Virus record (IMG/VR): IMGVR_UViG_3300020183_000122
Coordinates: 1 to 49,559 of that record
Source of the DNA: a virus
DNA length: 49,559 nucleotides
Reading direction: 5' to 3' (one strand)
Of this stretch, positions 23,596 to 33,960 are shown piece by piece. Under the pieces are notes generated by a model. The model was not told where the DNA came from. It was given only the letters and a program-made list of their open reading frames with translations, and did no database searches. Position numbers and translations under genes: made by a program. The number at the start of each line of letters is the position of its first letter. The first letter of the stretch is position 1.

Positions 23596-26500
23596 TTATC
23601 TTTCTTGCAACTCTGCAGGAGTTAATGCAGCAATTACTACAACATCATTTGATGTAGCTGCATTAACAAAAATCTCATATGGTGCAGATTTAATCTCATA
23701 CAAATCACCGAACTGTGCTTCAGGATTATTTGGTACAAGTACAGCACTATTAATTAAATCACCACATTCATTATGTAGATAGGCACTAAGTTCGCTGAAA
23801 TAAAATGTTTCACCGAAGTTCCAATTATTGATGTTAAAGTAATTATTCATAGCAGTTAATACAGCACTACGTATTTCACTATCACTAGCACTTGTATCTA
23901 CATTTTTAATTACTTTTATTGTTCCTCTAAGTGCTGCGTCTGCTTTAATTCCAAATAAGGGTTTAAAAGTAACGCAGTTTAAAATTACGCTATCACTCAA
24001 CATTTTATAATCATTAATTTTGCCGTATGCAATATTTAATTCTGTTGTAGTTGGCTTATCTGGATAAGGTACTGTATTAGTTGTATCAACTAACCAATTA
24101 TTATATGCAGTATAATAACTTTGCGTTACTACATATAAGTCAATTATGTTTGTTGTAGCTGGATCAATACGTGTAGTATTGTTGCTATTATGACGATATT
24201 GGAAACTTAAGCCCTGTCTGCCAGGTTTCATAGTATATAGTGGTTGTAGTACTAAACTATACGAAGGCGTTGTTACTGTAGGATCTTGTACAGTTTTATA
24301 GAAAACATTATACTTTTCATAACTATCAATTTCAGCATATGCATAAAATAATTGTCCTAATGGATAATCATATTTTACTACTTCAATTTGATTTTTATTA
24401 CTATATTGATATTCAACTTCACTTGTAGGAACAATTTGTTCTCTTGTTAAATTGATTGGATCTTGAATTGTAACGAAAAATACATACTTACCGATGTTTG
24501 CAGCATCCGTTTGCACACCAGTTACAGTTTCAAAAAAATCTGGATTTAATATTAAAGTTTTATTATTAACATCTGTACCTGAAACTTCTACTTCAAAATC
24601 ATTAATATAACCGTCGCTTTCAACAGTTTGACCAACAATATTTACTTTAATATCTCTTGATAATGAAGTGTTTGAATATGGTATAGTATTTATTGATAAG
24701 ATGTTTATGTAATCTTGTAAAATTTTACCACTGAAAGGATCATAAACTAATTCTCCTGTGCTAAAGGCAAATCTAATATCTTCAACACTGCCGAAATAGT
24801 AAGTCAATGATTTATAAGTTACGCTATATCTATTATTACCCAAACTTAAAAAATTAACAAAATAATCAGGATCTTCATATGGACGTATTGACCATCTTTG
24901 TTGATCTATTGCTAATGAATTATTAAAGACTAAGGAGAAGCTGAGTTGTAGTTCCATCCTGTCAACACATTCATTTACTATAATAGTATTAAGTTTATTT
25001 TCAAATACAGGTATAACTTGTGTACAAATTGCGCCTTGTGGAATAAAGCCATTTAATGTAACTGGTCCTGTTCCATTTGCAAAGTTTCCTTGACCGTTAT
25101 TATTACCGTCTCCATTTATGTTAAGAACAGTAGTCCAAATACTTGTAGGATTGTTAGGTCCTGGTATACCAGAAACTAGTCTATTTTTATCGTTAAAATA
25201 AAATCCTATTGGTGCTGTAAATTGTACTAAAGCACCTTGTGTAATATATTTGGCATTATTGCTATTAAACAGACCAATTGCTAAGGGCACATCATTGTTT
25301 AAGTTAATATTATAAAAATATCCTGTTTGACTATTTGCATCTACTGTACTGCTATGCCAGTAAACTGTGCCGTCACCGCTAGCAGCATCTAAGTTGTAAC
25401 GCTCATAGTTTTGAATATAGTATTGATTTGCCTTATTTGAAGCAAGAACGGTTGCCAAATCAACAGATAAGAATTCGATAATATCACTTTGGTCAACAAT
25501 AGTTAAGTTTAAAAATCCATCAATATCAGTTTGATATAAAGCACCATCACTACCAAAACTATTAAGGCTTGAATATTTGCCTGTTGGATCAAGTAAATCT
25601 AAATTTTTGCTTACGCCTACGCTACTACGGTTTACTGCTTTTGATTTTATTATTGAACTGTATAAAGTATAGGGGAAATTATTATAATCTTCACCATTAA
25701 CCATACGATTTTGTGTATAGTAACGTGTTGGTGCGCGTTGTTTTATATCAGGCAATGTTTCACGTGCCTGAGCATTAGATACTGGGTTAGTAAGAGTTAA
25801 TCCAACAGTCAGTGTTTCAATTTTGCCAACTCTACTGATGTAATTAAATGATACACTAATACCTTGCATTTCGCTTGGATCGATTGTATAAGTTAAACCA
25901 TTGCCAGCACGTACATAGGCTCTAAATGCTCCTACAGGAATTTTACTGAATACGCCGTCTCCAAATACATATGTTACTTGATCGTTAAATCTACTATTGA
26001 CACTAAAGATTTCTCTATTGCTACCTTCGGTTTGTAAATATGCGTTGGCGTAAACACTATCTACTTGACGCCATAAAATTCTTGTATTATTATCTGCACT
26101 TAATTGATATAACCAAGTATCAGTATTATTGATGCCCTCAATGTTGATATCAACTATTTGATTTGATATTTGCTGAGTAAAATTAAAATCTACGTTTTGT
26201 AATATACCTTGTTTAAAGTAAAAGAAAAATCCAGTATCGCCACTACCATATCCTAGTTGGTCGTTCCTGTAACACAAATTAAAGCGTCCGCTGGGAGCCG
26301 GCGGAATTTCATATAAGTAATCTTTACCAACGCTACTTACACTTACTAGTTCAAAAGACATAGTTGTACCGTCTATACTAGTTTGAAAAGGGGCGATTGG
26401 TAATGTATTAGTTGGTATTTTTATTGAATATTCGCTAGTTACCACACCTAATATATCGCTTACATTTCCTGGTCTACCTATTTTTTGTGTGTCGATAAGT

Positions 26501-26988
26501 GCAGCGTTAATGATTGCATTAAACTGCTCTAAGAAAAATATATTAGCTGGGTCATTCCATAGAACAGGTACATTACTTAAGTTAGTACCATTTAAATCTA
26601 TAACATTCTGTGTGGTTGATATGCTTGTGATTTTAAGGTAACCTTCAGAACACAGATTACGTTTTGGCGTATAGCTTACAAGATTTGCTAACTTAATAAC
26701 ACTATCACGGCGTTCGGCTGTGTCTAAGAAATTTTCACGACTATTAAGATCATTACGAAATGCTAGACCTTGACCCATAAAGGCCATAACGTCTAGTAAT
26801 GCAATATATTCACTACTTTCGATATAATCATTAAATGTTTCTGGATAATAGACACGAAGATAATCTATGAAACTTTTACGCAAAGTTTCATAATCATAGC
26901 TAAGGAAATCGGCTTCACGAAAAGTTTGATAGATTGCTTTCCAATCATTTACACCGAACAATGCAGCTTGTCTTGAACTTGTAGCCAT
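23596..26988 (-). CDS. gp6: Baseplate wedge protein gp6, 1130 aa
   Basis: This is the baseplate wedge subunit; in T4, gp6 forms the inner ring of the contractile baseplate with gp25 and gp53. The N-terminus carries the family hallmark: [20 protein letters not shown], then [20 protein letters not shown] and [20 protein letters not shown] (residues about 28-90). The C-terminal about 150 residues ([20 protein letters not shown]) match the gp6/J-type end. At 1130 aa it is much longer than T4 gp6 (about 660), as in other environmental T4-like phages. It lies between gp25 and the giant gene, with one base between its stop and the next ATG. A late-type GATAAATA is at 27007-27014. Confidence 0.93.
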   Translation of the reverse strand: MATSSRQAALFGVNDWKAIYQTFREADFLSYDYETLRKSFIDYLRVYYPETFNDYIESSEYIALLDVMAFMGQGLAFRNDLNSRENFLDTAERRDSVIKLANLVSYTPKRNLCSEGYLKITSISTTQNVIDLNGTNLSNVPVLWNDPANIFFLEQFNAIINAALIDTQKIGRPGNVSDILGVVTSEYSIKIPTNTLPIAPFQTSIDGTTMSFELVSVSSVGKDYLYEIPPAPSGRFNLCYRNDQLGYGSGDTGFFFYFKQGILQNVDFNFTQQISNQIVDINIEGINNTDTWLYQLSADNNTRILWRQVDSVYANAYLQTEGSNREIFSVNSRFNDQVTYVFGDGVFSKIPVGAFRAYVRAGNGLTYTIDPSEMQGISVSFNYISRVGKIETLTVGLTLTNPVSNAQARETLPDIKQRAPTRYYTQNRMVNGEDYNNFPYTLYSSIIKSKAVNRSSVGVSKNLDLLDPTGKYSSLNSFGSDGALYQTDIDGFLNLTIVDQSDIIEFLSVDLATVLASNKANQYYIQNYERYNLDAASGDGTVYWHSSTVDANSQTGYFYNINLNNDVPLAIGLFNSNNAKYITQGALVQFTAPIGFYFNDKNRLVSGIPGPNNPTSIWTTVLNINGDGNNNGQGNFANGTGPVTLNGFIPQGAICTQVIPVFENKLNTIIVNECVDRMELQLSFSLVFNNSLAIDQQRWSIRPYEDPDYFVNFLSLGNNRYSVTYKSLTYYFGSVEDIRFAFSTGELVYDPFSGKILQDYINILSINTIPYSNTSLSRDIKVNIVGQTVESDGYINDFEVEVSGTDVNNKTLILNPDFFETVTGVQTDAANIGKYVFFVTIQDPINLTREQIVPTSEVEYQYSNKNQIEVVKYDYPLGQLFYAYAEIDSYEKYNVFYKTVQDPTVTTPSYSLVLQPLYTMKPGRQGLSFQYRHNSNNTTRIDPATTNIIDLYVVTQSYYTAYNNWLVDTTNTVPYPDKPTTTELNIAYGKINDYKMLSDSVILNCVTFKPLFGIKADAALRGTIKVIKNVDTSASDSEIRSAVLTAMNNYFNINNWNFGETFYFSELSAYLHNECGDLINSAVLVPNNPEAQFGDLYEIKSAPYEIFVNAATSNDVVVIAALTPAELQER

Positions 26989-27006
26989 AATAAAACTCTG
27001 TTTTAG

Positions 27007-27014
27007 TATTTATC
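27007..27014 (-). promoter_or_regulatory. Late-promoter-like octamer GATAAATA before gp6
   Basis: GATAAATA on the minus strand starts 26 bases upstream of the gp6 ATG (26988), in the only sizeable gap (49 bases) between gp25 and gp6. The spacing suits a short leader from a T4-type late promoter. Confidence 0.5.
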
Positions 27015-27037
27015 AATATGAAAAACTGGGTTTTTAA

Positions 27038-27487
27038 CTATTGTAATGAAGCTGAGTTTAATCCGCTGTTAAAGAAAACGCTTAAAACTTGCGGATTATT
27101 AAAGGGTGCAACAGCTACTTGTAATTCAATTAATATGCCATTTTGCACGGGACTTGCTTTAACTGTATTAACTTGCAATCTAGGATCAAGTGTTGCAACT
27201 CTACGTAACTCAACTTCTAATTTGCCCTGTACGTCTGGTGTATTAGGCTCAAATATAAATTCCCATAAACTGGTTCCATACTGCGGTTGTCCTACCTTTT
27301 CGCCTATGCGAATGTTTAAAGCGTTCATAAAATCTTGTATTACAAGTTTTTCATCTGTAAGTTTAAACTTTTTTCCATAAACTATGGGTTCTCTAATTCC
27401 CCCTGGACCTCCGTCAATTCCATTTACCATGTTGGAAGACTTAGGTTTGTTTGCATTGATTGTACTAAATCCAAGATATTGTGGCAT
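27038..27487 (-). CDS. gp25: Baseplate wedge protein gp25, 149 aa
   Basis: This is a small wedge protein of the gp25/lysozyme-like fold (T4 gp25 is 132 aa), conserved in contractile tails and in type VI secretion (TssE). Family features are visible: the segment LVIQDFMNALNIRIGEKVGQ (about 47-66), then the diagnostic PQYGTSLWEFIFEPN (about 67-81), followed by a strand pattern with VELRRVATLDPRLQVN. It is encoded between gp5 and gp6, the usual T4-like order. Despite the old lysozyme name the family is structural. AATAAATA lies just before the start, but too close to it to be a convincing promoter. Confidence 0.94.
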   Translation of the reverse strand: MPQYLGFSTINANKPKSSNMVNGIDGGPGGIREPIVYGKKFKLTDEKLVIQDFMNALNIRIGEKVGQPQYGTSLWEFIFEPNTPDVQGKLEVELRRVATLDPRLQVNTVKASPVQNGILIELQVAVAPFNNPQVLSVFFNSGLNSASLQ

Positions 27488-27499
27488 ATTCTTTATTTA

Positions 27500-30400
27500 T
27501 TAAATGATTGTGCCGTCAGGTAGTACTCTAGCTCCGGGCGGAAGCCTTCTAAATCTTAAATAAAATGCTCTATACTGCTGCGGTATTTGATTTATATTAT
27601 ACTGCGTGGGATTTGTTGGTGTTATAGGTAGTTGTGTACTAACTGCTGTGCTGCTTATTTGATTTTGAGCAGTAAGACTATCTACTTTATTCTTGGCAGC
27701 TAATATTTCAGGGCTTCCTTGTGGATAGTTTGAAGCAATAAAGTCATAATCTTTTTTAGCTAAAGCAAGGTTTCTTACCTCAGTGCTTAATGCTTCTGCT
27801 TCTTTAGCTTGTAATGCTCTAGTAGATATACCTGCTCCAATAACTGTTGTTGCTCCTGTATTAGTAGTTACTATACCCTGAGCAACTTGATTAACAGTTT
27901 GTCCATCAGTGGTAGCATCGTTGATTATATTTTTTGGAATACCACTAACCCCTTGATTTGCAGGATTATTACGATTATTTGCATTAACTCCCCTGTTAAG
28001 AACTTGCTGTCTGGCTTTTTCTCTAATCTTGTTTAGTTCTTGTATTTGAAGTTCACTTACTCCCTCAATGAATATAGGAGCAGGTATCTTAGGATCGCCT
28101 ATAGTGCTTAAAATTTGTTTATTAATACCCGCTCTGTTTACAGTTTTGTTTTTACTTACACCTTTCCTTATTTTACGTTTGCCGCCAAACAATGCTGCTA
28201 CAGAAGCTACAGCATTCATAACGTTAAACGCAGTGCCTAATGCTGCTGAACCCGCCTGTACTATACTATCAAATCCTGCCTTAGCTGATGAGAAGATACC
28301 AGCAATACCTCCTCCTGCTGGACCTCCAAATATTTGTTGAGCAAATTGCCCTGATTTACTTAAACCTACGGTTACTCCAGTTAATTCTCTTGTTTTAGTA
28401 GCGAAGCCTACAGCTTTTGAGGCATTCGTAATTGCTGTAAATGTGTCTCTTATTTGTCCTGGTAATACTTTAATAGCTGTACTAATAGTTTGTACTGCGT
28501 TATTAATAGTAGTTACGTAACCGCCAATACCAGGTATACTTCCTAACCCGCTAGCAAGAGCATTGCCTGCTAGGCTAAATTGCCCAGCATTTAAAAATAA
28601 ACCTGCAGCTTTTATACTTTGTGCAGCACCAAGTGCTGTGTTTTGTAGTCCTAACAATTTGGTCTGAGAGGCTAAACCTGCCTGAGCAAAAGCACTGTTA
28701 ATATTAACTGTACCAGTAATATTATTTTTAAAATTAGCCTTTAATTGATTTGTAAATGTACTGGTATATGTATTAGCAGCGTTAATAAATTGGTTACTGA
28801 CATAACCAGCCAATCCGCCCTGTTTTGAACCTTTAATACTGAAATTTGTAAATCTTTCTATACCCTTAGCTGCTGCCAATGCACCAAGATTGATTGGCTG
28901 TCCGGCTTCTAGTTTGCCAATACCTTCTTTGACAACACTTAGTGCTGCACCGGTAGTGCCTTTATTGTAATCAATTTTACCAGCAAATTTAGGATTTCTT
29001 TCCATAAATTGTATTGCTGCTGAAATTGGTTTGTCTGATGAATTCACTGCATTTACAGCTTGATTACCTAAATTTACTGTCTGTGCAATCTTATCTGTTT
29101 TACGTGCTATGGTAGCTGCAGTACTGCTACCAGTAGATTGAGCGACCCTACGCGCTACTGCTGCTGTGCTGGTAGTGGCTGCTGCTAATGTAACTCCTGC
29201 TTCTTGATTTGGAGCTGCAGTACCTGTTATAACACCAGCTTGTATTAACTCAGTTTGGGCTCTTTGATAAGAAGAATTAGCTGCGCCTGCTTGCGATGTA
29301 TAACTTGCGATTAATTCTTGGAAGTTTTTAGCTCCTGCTTTGCCAGTAAACAAATTTGTAGCAAAGGCTCGTTCTGGTGGCATACCTTTGTTGATATTAT
29401 TTTCAATAAGAGTGGCTGCGCCTGGTTTCAATATACCGCCACTTTCCAACTGGCTTATTGGCATTCCAGCAGGTCCTACACGTATTTCCTTTTTTCCATT
29501 TACATCAACAATTGCGTAACCGTTTTTATTGCTGCTTGCGAAAGGAGAATTAGCATTAACTTGACTTTGCGCAGCTAACATTGCTCCTGCATTCAAATTA
29601 TCAATATTTTTACTTACTCCTGATAATGATGGACTGTTTGACATAATGCCACTAGCAATTTGTCCTTCAAGTTGTGCTACTTCTTTGTTAATTTTTGCAA
29701 CCTGCTCATTTGGAGCATCTGGAAGTGCGCTTGATTTTGACAAATCAACTTTTAAATCAACACCCTTATTACTATCATCCCAAGGATAGTGCGCAGGCAC
29801 TCTACTACAAATTGATGCCATTGCATTGGGTACGCTAACAAAGCCTTGATCTGGTGTCCATATATTATCAATGTTTGTAACAATATCACTGCCCTTTACA
29901 TCTTTAGCAATTAATGGACTAGTTAATGTGTTTATTAATACAACTTTACCCTTTATAAATGTTAATAAAGATCCGCTAAAACTAGCTACACCGCCACTTT
30001 CTATTGATAATCCTAAACCACCCTTAATAGTCATAATCATACCAGAACTTAAATTATATTCTGAACCAGCTAAATGTTTTGTTTTCTTAGCACTAGTAAG
30101 TTCTAAATCGCCGTTAGTATTAATTTTTGTATTTTTGTTGCCATTGATATTAACATCACGATCTGCGTGTATGTTAATATCCCCTTGACTTCTCATGTTA
30201 ATACTATTGGTAGAGTACATATCAATAGTACCTTCTTTACCAAACTCAATATATGATTGACCATTACTATGAAGTATTGATAAAATCTGATTTTTATCGT
30301 GCATCATTATTTGATGCCCGCCAGCAGTTCTAACTCTTACTAATTGGTCTCTACCTAATATATCACCGTCATCCATTACAATGCTATGGCCACCGCGTCT

Positions 30401-31192
30401 ACCTATAACTTTAAGTTGTGATTGATCTATGCCTTCATCTAATGCTTTAGGTAAATTTGTATCATCAAATCCACCTGCATAAATTGGTCTGCCGGGAGTG
30501 CTTACTCCCCAACCAACCCTTGATGGACTTTCTCTTGTAGCACTTGAACCTATTACGCCTAAAATAGCATCACGTATTAAACCTTGTTGTTGTAATATTG
30601 CCGCAGTATAACTATGTACAGGCGTAGGTTCCTCAAGATAGCTTACGCCAGTTGAAATCGCAGGGTTATTTGTATTAAGTCCAGCTGCTGGTAATCTTAC
30701 AGCATCTGCCATGCTAGCAGCTTCTCCCTTGTTAGGTACTACATCTTCTCTACCGCCAATAGCAGGCACCATATGTAAAAGTAAAGGATTAGGAATACCC
30801 CCTATCCAATAACCTTGACTTGGCTTTCCTTGAACAAATATACATAAAACTCTAGATCCTAAGTCAGGCGGACTATACCACATTCCATAGCTTGACGGAT
30901 TGGTTTTATAACTACCGTATGTATCCTCTCCGCTTGTAGCTAAAGTAGCCCCAAAGAAAGGACTTAAAAAATAACAAGTTACCCAGCATTTATCGTCCTC
31001 AGGATTTGTATTAACGTTTTCGCTGCTTTCTATCCAAACACGAATTGCACCTTGTCTAAAAGGATCAATATTATCTTTGACTACGCCGACTACTGGATAA
31101 GGATAGGTTATGGCACTACTGCCACCTGGTTCGCTAGCTGCTGCCGGCTTATTAAGTATTGCCATTCCATCATTCGATTTTACTATTGACAT
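27500..31192 (-). CDS. gp5: Baseplate central spike/hub protein gp5, lysozyme-less, 1230 aa
   Basis: This is the tail spike and hub protein. Residues about 30-145 form the gp5/VgrG OB-fold (VVGVVKDNIDPFRQGAIRVW, later PPDLGSRVLCIFVQG and GYWIGGIPNP). Residues about 264-400 are the beta-helical needle, with short alternating repeats such as GDINIHADRDVNINGNKNTK and a GGHSIVMDDGD start. The roughly 120 residues between them show no T4-type lysozyme motif, so this gp5 probably lacks muramidase activity. The remaining about 800 residues are Ala/Gly/Asn-rich with several helical stretches and end in YLRFRRLPPGARVLPDGTII. This long tail is absent from T4 gp5 and its role is unknown. It is followed by gp25. 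Confidence 0.88.
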   Translation of the reverse strand: MSIVKSNDGMAILNKPAAASEPGGSSAITYPYPVVGVVKDNIDPFRQGAIRVWIESSENVNTNPEDDKCWVTCYFLSPFFGATLATSGEDTYGSYKTNPSSYGMWYSPPDLGSRVLCIFVQGKPSQGYWIGGIPNPLLLHMVPAIGGREDVVPNKGEAASMADAVRLPAAGLNTNNPAISTGVSYLEEPTPVHSYTAAILQQQGLIRDAILGVIGSSATRESPSRVGWGVSTPGRPIYAGGFDDTNLPKALDEGIDQSQLKVIGRRGGHSIVMDDGDILGRDQLVRVRTAGGHQIMMHDKNQILSILHSNGQSYIEFGKEGTIDMYSTNSINMRSQGDINIHADRDVNINGNKNTKINTNGDLELTSAKKTKHLAGSEYNLSSGMIMTIKGGLGLSIESGGVASFSGSLLTFIKGKVVLINTLTSPLIAKDVKGSDIVTNIDNIWTPDQGFVSVPNAMASICSRVPAHYPWDDSNKGVDLKVDLSKSSALPDAPNEQVAKINKEVAQLEGQIASGIMSNSPSLSGVSKNIDNLNAGAMLAAQSQVNANSPFASSNKNGYAIVDVNGKKEIRVGPAGMPISQLESGGILKPGAATLIENNINKGMPPERAFATNLFTGKAGAKNFQELIASYTSQAGAANSSYQRAQTELIQAGVITGTAAPNQEAGVTLAAATTSTAAVARRVAQSTGSSTAATIARKTDKIAQTVNLGNQAVNAVNSSDKPISAAIQFMERNPKFAGKIDYNKGTTGAALSVVKEGIGKLEAGQPINLGALAAAKGIERFTNFSIKGSKQGGLAGYVSNQFINAANTYTSTFTNQLKANFKNNITGTVNINSAFAQAGLASQTKLLGLQNTALGAAQSIKAAGLFLNAGQFSLAGNALASGLGSIPGIGGYVTTINNAVQTISTAIKVLPGQIRDTFTAITNASKAVGFATKTRELTGVTVGLSKSGQFAQQIFGGPAGGGIAGIFSSAKAGFDSIVQAGSAALGTAFNVMNAVASVAALFGGKRKIRKGVSKNKTVNRAGINKQILSTIGDPKIPAPIFIEGVSELQIQELNKIREKARQQVLNRGVNANNRNNPANQGVSGIPKNIINDATTDGQTVNQVAQGIVTTNTGATTVIGAGISTRALQAKEAEALSTEVRNLALAKKDYDFIASNYPQGSPEILAAKNKVDSLTAQNQISSTAVSTQLPITPTNPTQYNINQIPQQYRAFYLRFRRLPPGARVLPDGTII

Positions 31193-31205
31193 ATACTTCT
31201 ACTCA

Positions 31206-33641
31206 TTAAGGTCCAAATGGTGGATCACCACGCCATCCTAACTTACTTAGTGGATTAGCAAACGGATCTGAATTATTAACTCCGGCTAAAGGATCCAAAC
31301 TACCAGGACCATAATCATATCTTGTAGGGCCATATCTAGGATTATTGATCGGATTATTATCATCAGTACTAGAATTATTAGTGGGACCTATTCCAAATGG
31401 ATTTTTTATTCCAGCTCCTTCTCTTGTAGGACTTTGTACTGGTGGCCCTGGTAATTGATCAGGTCTTAATCCTGTTCCGTCTACTGTAGTTCCTACTGGG
31501 TCTACTGCAGTGTTAGCGTTACGTTGTCTAATTGCATTAGCTACTGATGCAACGTCCTTAACAATTAGTTGTAAGTCTTGAGTAAATTTTCCTTGACTAA
31601 ATTTGCTTGTAACTCTAACTACTTCATATACTACCCCAGGACTTATACTAGGATCCTGTTGCATAGTCATACCAATTGATCTATTAATATCAAAAACACC
31701 TGTTTGAGTGTTATAATCTTTTCCTTCATAAAACACTATTTCAACAAAATTTTTGCCACCTGTTGGTTTAATAGTAAAGCCATCGCCCCCGTAAAATCTT
31801 TGATATAAACTATTAACACTTGTTGATGTAGGCGCAAGATAGTCTGGATCACCTAAAATAGAAATCTTGGCAGTAGCAAATGATTTGTCGTCATAAATCT
31901 GTGTTAATATTGTATTTTGACTGGTTAATCCTAAATTTTCTGCAGTTTGTGTACTTTGTCCTGATGGTCTATTTGACAATTGTACGTCAGGACTTATTGC
32001 ACTTGCATTTAAACCTGCAAGATTTATTTGATAAGCTAAATTAATTTCTTGTTGATAATCTAATACTTCTGTATTTTGACCTGTAAAATAATATCTATAA
32101 GATTTTTGTATACCATAAAAATCTTGTTCTGGTACTACGTTATCTGTATATAAAAAAGGTATTTCAAATTTTTCAATCATATATAAAATATCATAAGCCC
32201 AACTGTTAATTTTATTATCCCATCTAGGATTACTTAATTCGGGTGTAACACTATACCAATATATTGGCTGTGTATTGTCAATAATTATATCTGGATTTTT
32301 ATTTTTAGCTTCATAATTATCTTCTATTCTTAATAAGCTTACAGTCATAAAACTACTTTCTTTTATAATTGTTTCTATTGCCTTAACAATTGGAGTATCA
32401 GCTTGAAAAGGTATAGTTTTAGTTGACTTATCTGGAAAGGATCTATATTCTGTAAATGGATTACTTTGTTCGCTAGTTTTTGCTCCGCTAGTAGATCCAT
32501 TATATCTTTGTTCGCTATTATTTCCATCATAAAACATAGGACTGTCTTCTATGCTTTTTGCATCAGGTTTAAATGCAACAGCATAGTGAACCATTTCTAA
32601 AATTTTTCCTTGATCAAAAAGCTGTTGTTGTTGTTGATTAAGTGCAGTAAACAATCCTTTGCTGCCCATTAAGCAATCTAAGATAGTTACTCCTTCAACA
32701 GTAGTCGGAGGAGGAATATGTCCATATTTTAATCCAAATGCTTGCATAGGCGTAAGTTTAGCTGTGCAATCATATGTGGTAGTTACACCTAATTTAAATG
32801 TCACTTTATGAAGAGTGATGTCAAAAAATCTTTCAAATACTCCAGCTGTTATAGATGATCCACTAGCCTCTACTCCTCCCATTACACTTTCTCTACTTTG
32901 TATAGGATTTCCAGCTATGTCATAACCATAAAATCTAATTCCTATAACATACTGCATTCTTAATCCGTTTAAGTTAACACTGCCCTGAGAACCTCCAGTG
33001 AGTGTAGCATTTAAACTTCTATCATATTGTTGTAATGTGTTTGCTGCTCTAGTCAACTCACTTAGAAAACTAAAGCCATATGGTTCTGTTATGTTAAATG
33101 AAACGTCATATTCTGCTGTTGATCCGCCTGTACCACTGCCGGGATTTGCCTGATTTATTACAAGATTATCAATATAATAATCTAATTCCATACCAGGAGC
33201 ACGATTTTGTTCTGGGCCTAATCCACCGCTCTGTGCTATTAAAAATGTACCGCCACCAGTAGATGCTAATACACGACCGGTAAGAGTATCAAACGCTTCT
33301 ATGCTTGTTCTACCAGTTGCTAAAAACGCTTGATAGGCATCAGCACTCAACATATAAAGAGATATATTATATGTATAACTTGCAAAATACCCTAACGGGT
33401 TCATTAATCTACGACCTATAGTATTAGGTTCAGATCCTACGCCATTGTTAGTATTAGGATTATAATCAGTTACTGGGGTAATTTGTATATTTGCTATATC
33501 TTTTGCTAGCTTATTATCAGTTAAGCTAGGAAAAGAATTGCCTTTATAAACGAAATTAAAGTCAGTTTGATTTTTACTTGGGTTTTTAAATTCACCCAAG
33601 TCATCTGGTACTCCTCCCTGACTTTTGAAACTGAAAGCCAT
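31206..33641 (-). CDS. Baseplate hub-type structural protein, 811 aa
   Basis: This protein lies between gp53 and gp5. The N-terminal third (YTYNISLYMLSADAYQAFLA, about 90-110) and the segment ELDYYIDNLVINQ resemble uncharacterised structural proteins of aquatic T4-like baseplates. Near residue 680 the sequence SPGVVYEVVRVTSKFSQGKF, followed by TQDLQLIV, matches the closing strands of tail-hub proteins of the gp27/gp44 type. That supports a hub role, although T4 gp27 is half this length. The C-terminus (about 720-811) is a Pro/Gly/Asn-rich tail. AGGA lies 8 bases upstream of the ATG, and one base separates the gp53 stop from it. Calling it gp27 would be speculative. Confidence 0.7.
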   Translation of the reverse strand: MAFSFKSQGGVPDDLGEFKNPSKNQTDFNFVYKGNSFPSLTDNKLAKDIANIQITPVTDYNPNTNNGVGSEPNTIGRRLMNPLGYFASYTYNISLYMLSADAYQAFLATGRTSIEAFDTLTGRVLASTGGGTFLIAQSGGLGPEQNRAPGMELDYYIDNLVINQANPGSGTGGSTAEYDVSFNITEPYGFSFLSELTRAANTLQQYDRSLNATLTGGSQGSVNLNGLRMQYVIGIRFYGYDIAGNPIQSRESVMGGVEASGSSITAGVFERFFDITLHKVTFKLGVTTTYDCTAKLTPMQAFGLKYGHIPPPTTVEGVTILDCLMGSKGLFTALNQQQQQLFDQGKILEMVHYAVAFKPDAKSIEDSPMFYDGNNSEQRYNGSTSGAKTSEQSNPFTEYRSFPDKSTKTIPFQADTPIVKAIETIIKESSFMTVSLLRIEDNYEAKNKNPDIIIDNTQPIYWYSVTPELSNPRWDNKINSWAYDILYMIEKFEIPFLYTDNVVPEQDFYGIQKSYRYYFTGQNTEVLDYQQEINLAYQINLAGLNASAISPDVQLSNRPSGQSTQTAENLGLTSQNTILTQIYDDKSFATAKISILGDPDYLAPTSTSVNSLYQRFYGGDGFTIKPTGGKNFVEIVFYEGKDYNTQTGVFDINRSIGMTMQQDPSISPGVVYEVVRVTSKFSQGKFTQDLQLIVKDVASVANAIRQRNANTAVDPVGTTVDGTGLRPDQLPGPPVQSPTREGAGIKNPFGIGPTNNSSTDDNNPINNPRYGPTRYDYGPGSLDPLAGVNNSDPFANPLSKLGWRGDPPFGP

Positions 33642-33642
33642 T

Positions 33643-33960
33643 TTATATTCCTAATGCGGCTTTTAATGTATCTAGTTTAGGTACATAAATGGATAAACCT
33701 GCCACAAAATCAAAATAAGGATCAGGACCTAATACGTTTGGATTACGTGCTGCAAACACCCAATATAATCGTGGGTCCATATATAAATCATAGGCTAACA
33801 TATCAGGTCTAAATTGATAAACTCTTGGTATTTCAAAATAGATGTCACTCTGATATTTAGGTATTACTCTGTAATTTAAAAAATCCAAATACTTGCCTGT
33901 CTTATTAATAGGCGTCATGCTATATGGACTTGTTGAGGGATAAAAATTGTTGATAGCCAT
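33643..33960 (-). CDS. gp53: Baseplate wedge protein gp53, 105 aa
   Basis: This is a short form of gp53, the wedge protein that helps join wedges around the hub. The core motif is clear: FRPDMLAYDLYMDPRLYWVF, then AARNPNVLGPDPYFDFVAGL and IYVPKLDTL, which runs to the C-terminus. T4 gp53 is about 196 aa; only the conserved domain is present here. GGAGG lies 9 bases before the start, inside the last codons of the upstream gene. The start overlaps that gene's stop (TAATG), indicating coupled translation. Confidence 0.9.
   Translation of the reverse strand: MAINNFYPSTSPYSMTPINKTGKYLDFLNYRVIPKYQSDIYFEIPRVYQFRPDMLAYDLYMDPRLYWVFAARNPNVLGPDPYFDFVAGLSIYVPKLDTLKAALGI

Noticed and set aside
27494-27501. 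AATAAATA (minus strand) as promoter of gp25
   Set aside because: It ends about 6 bases from the start codon and overlaps the gp5 stop; probably chance in AT-rich sequence.
30650-30900. Lysozyme domain in gp5, as in T4
   Set aside because: The stretch between OB-fold and needle shows no catalytic Glu/Asp/Thr pattern of T4 lysozyme and is too short.
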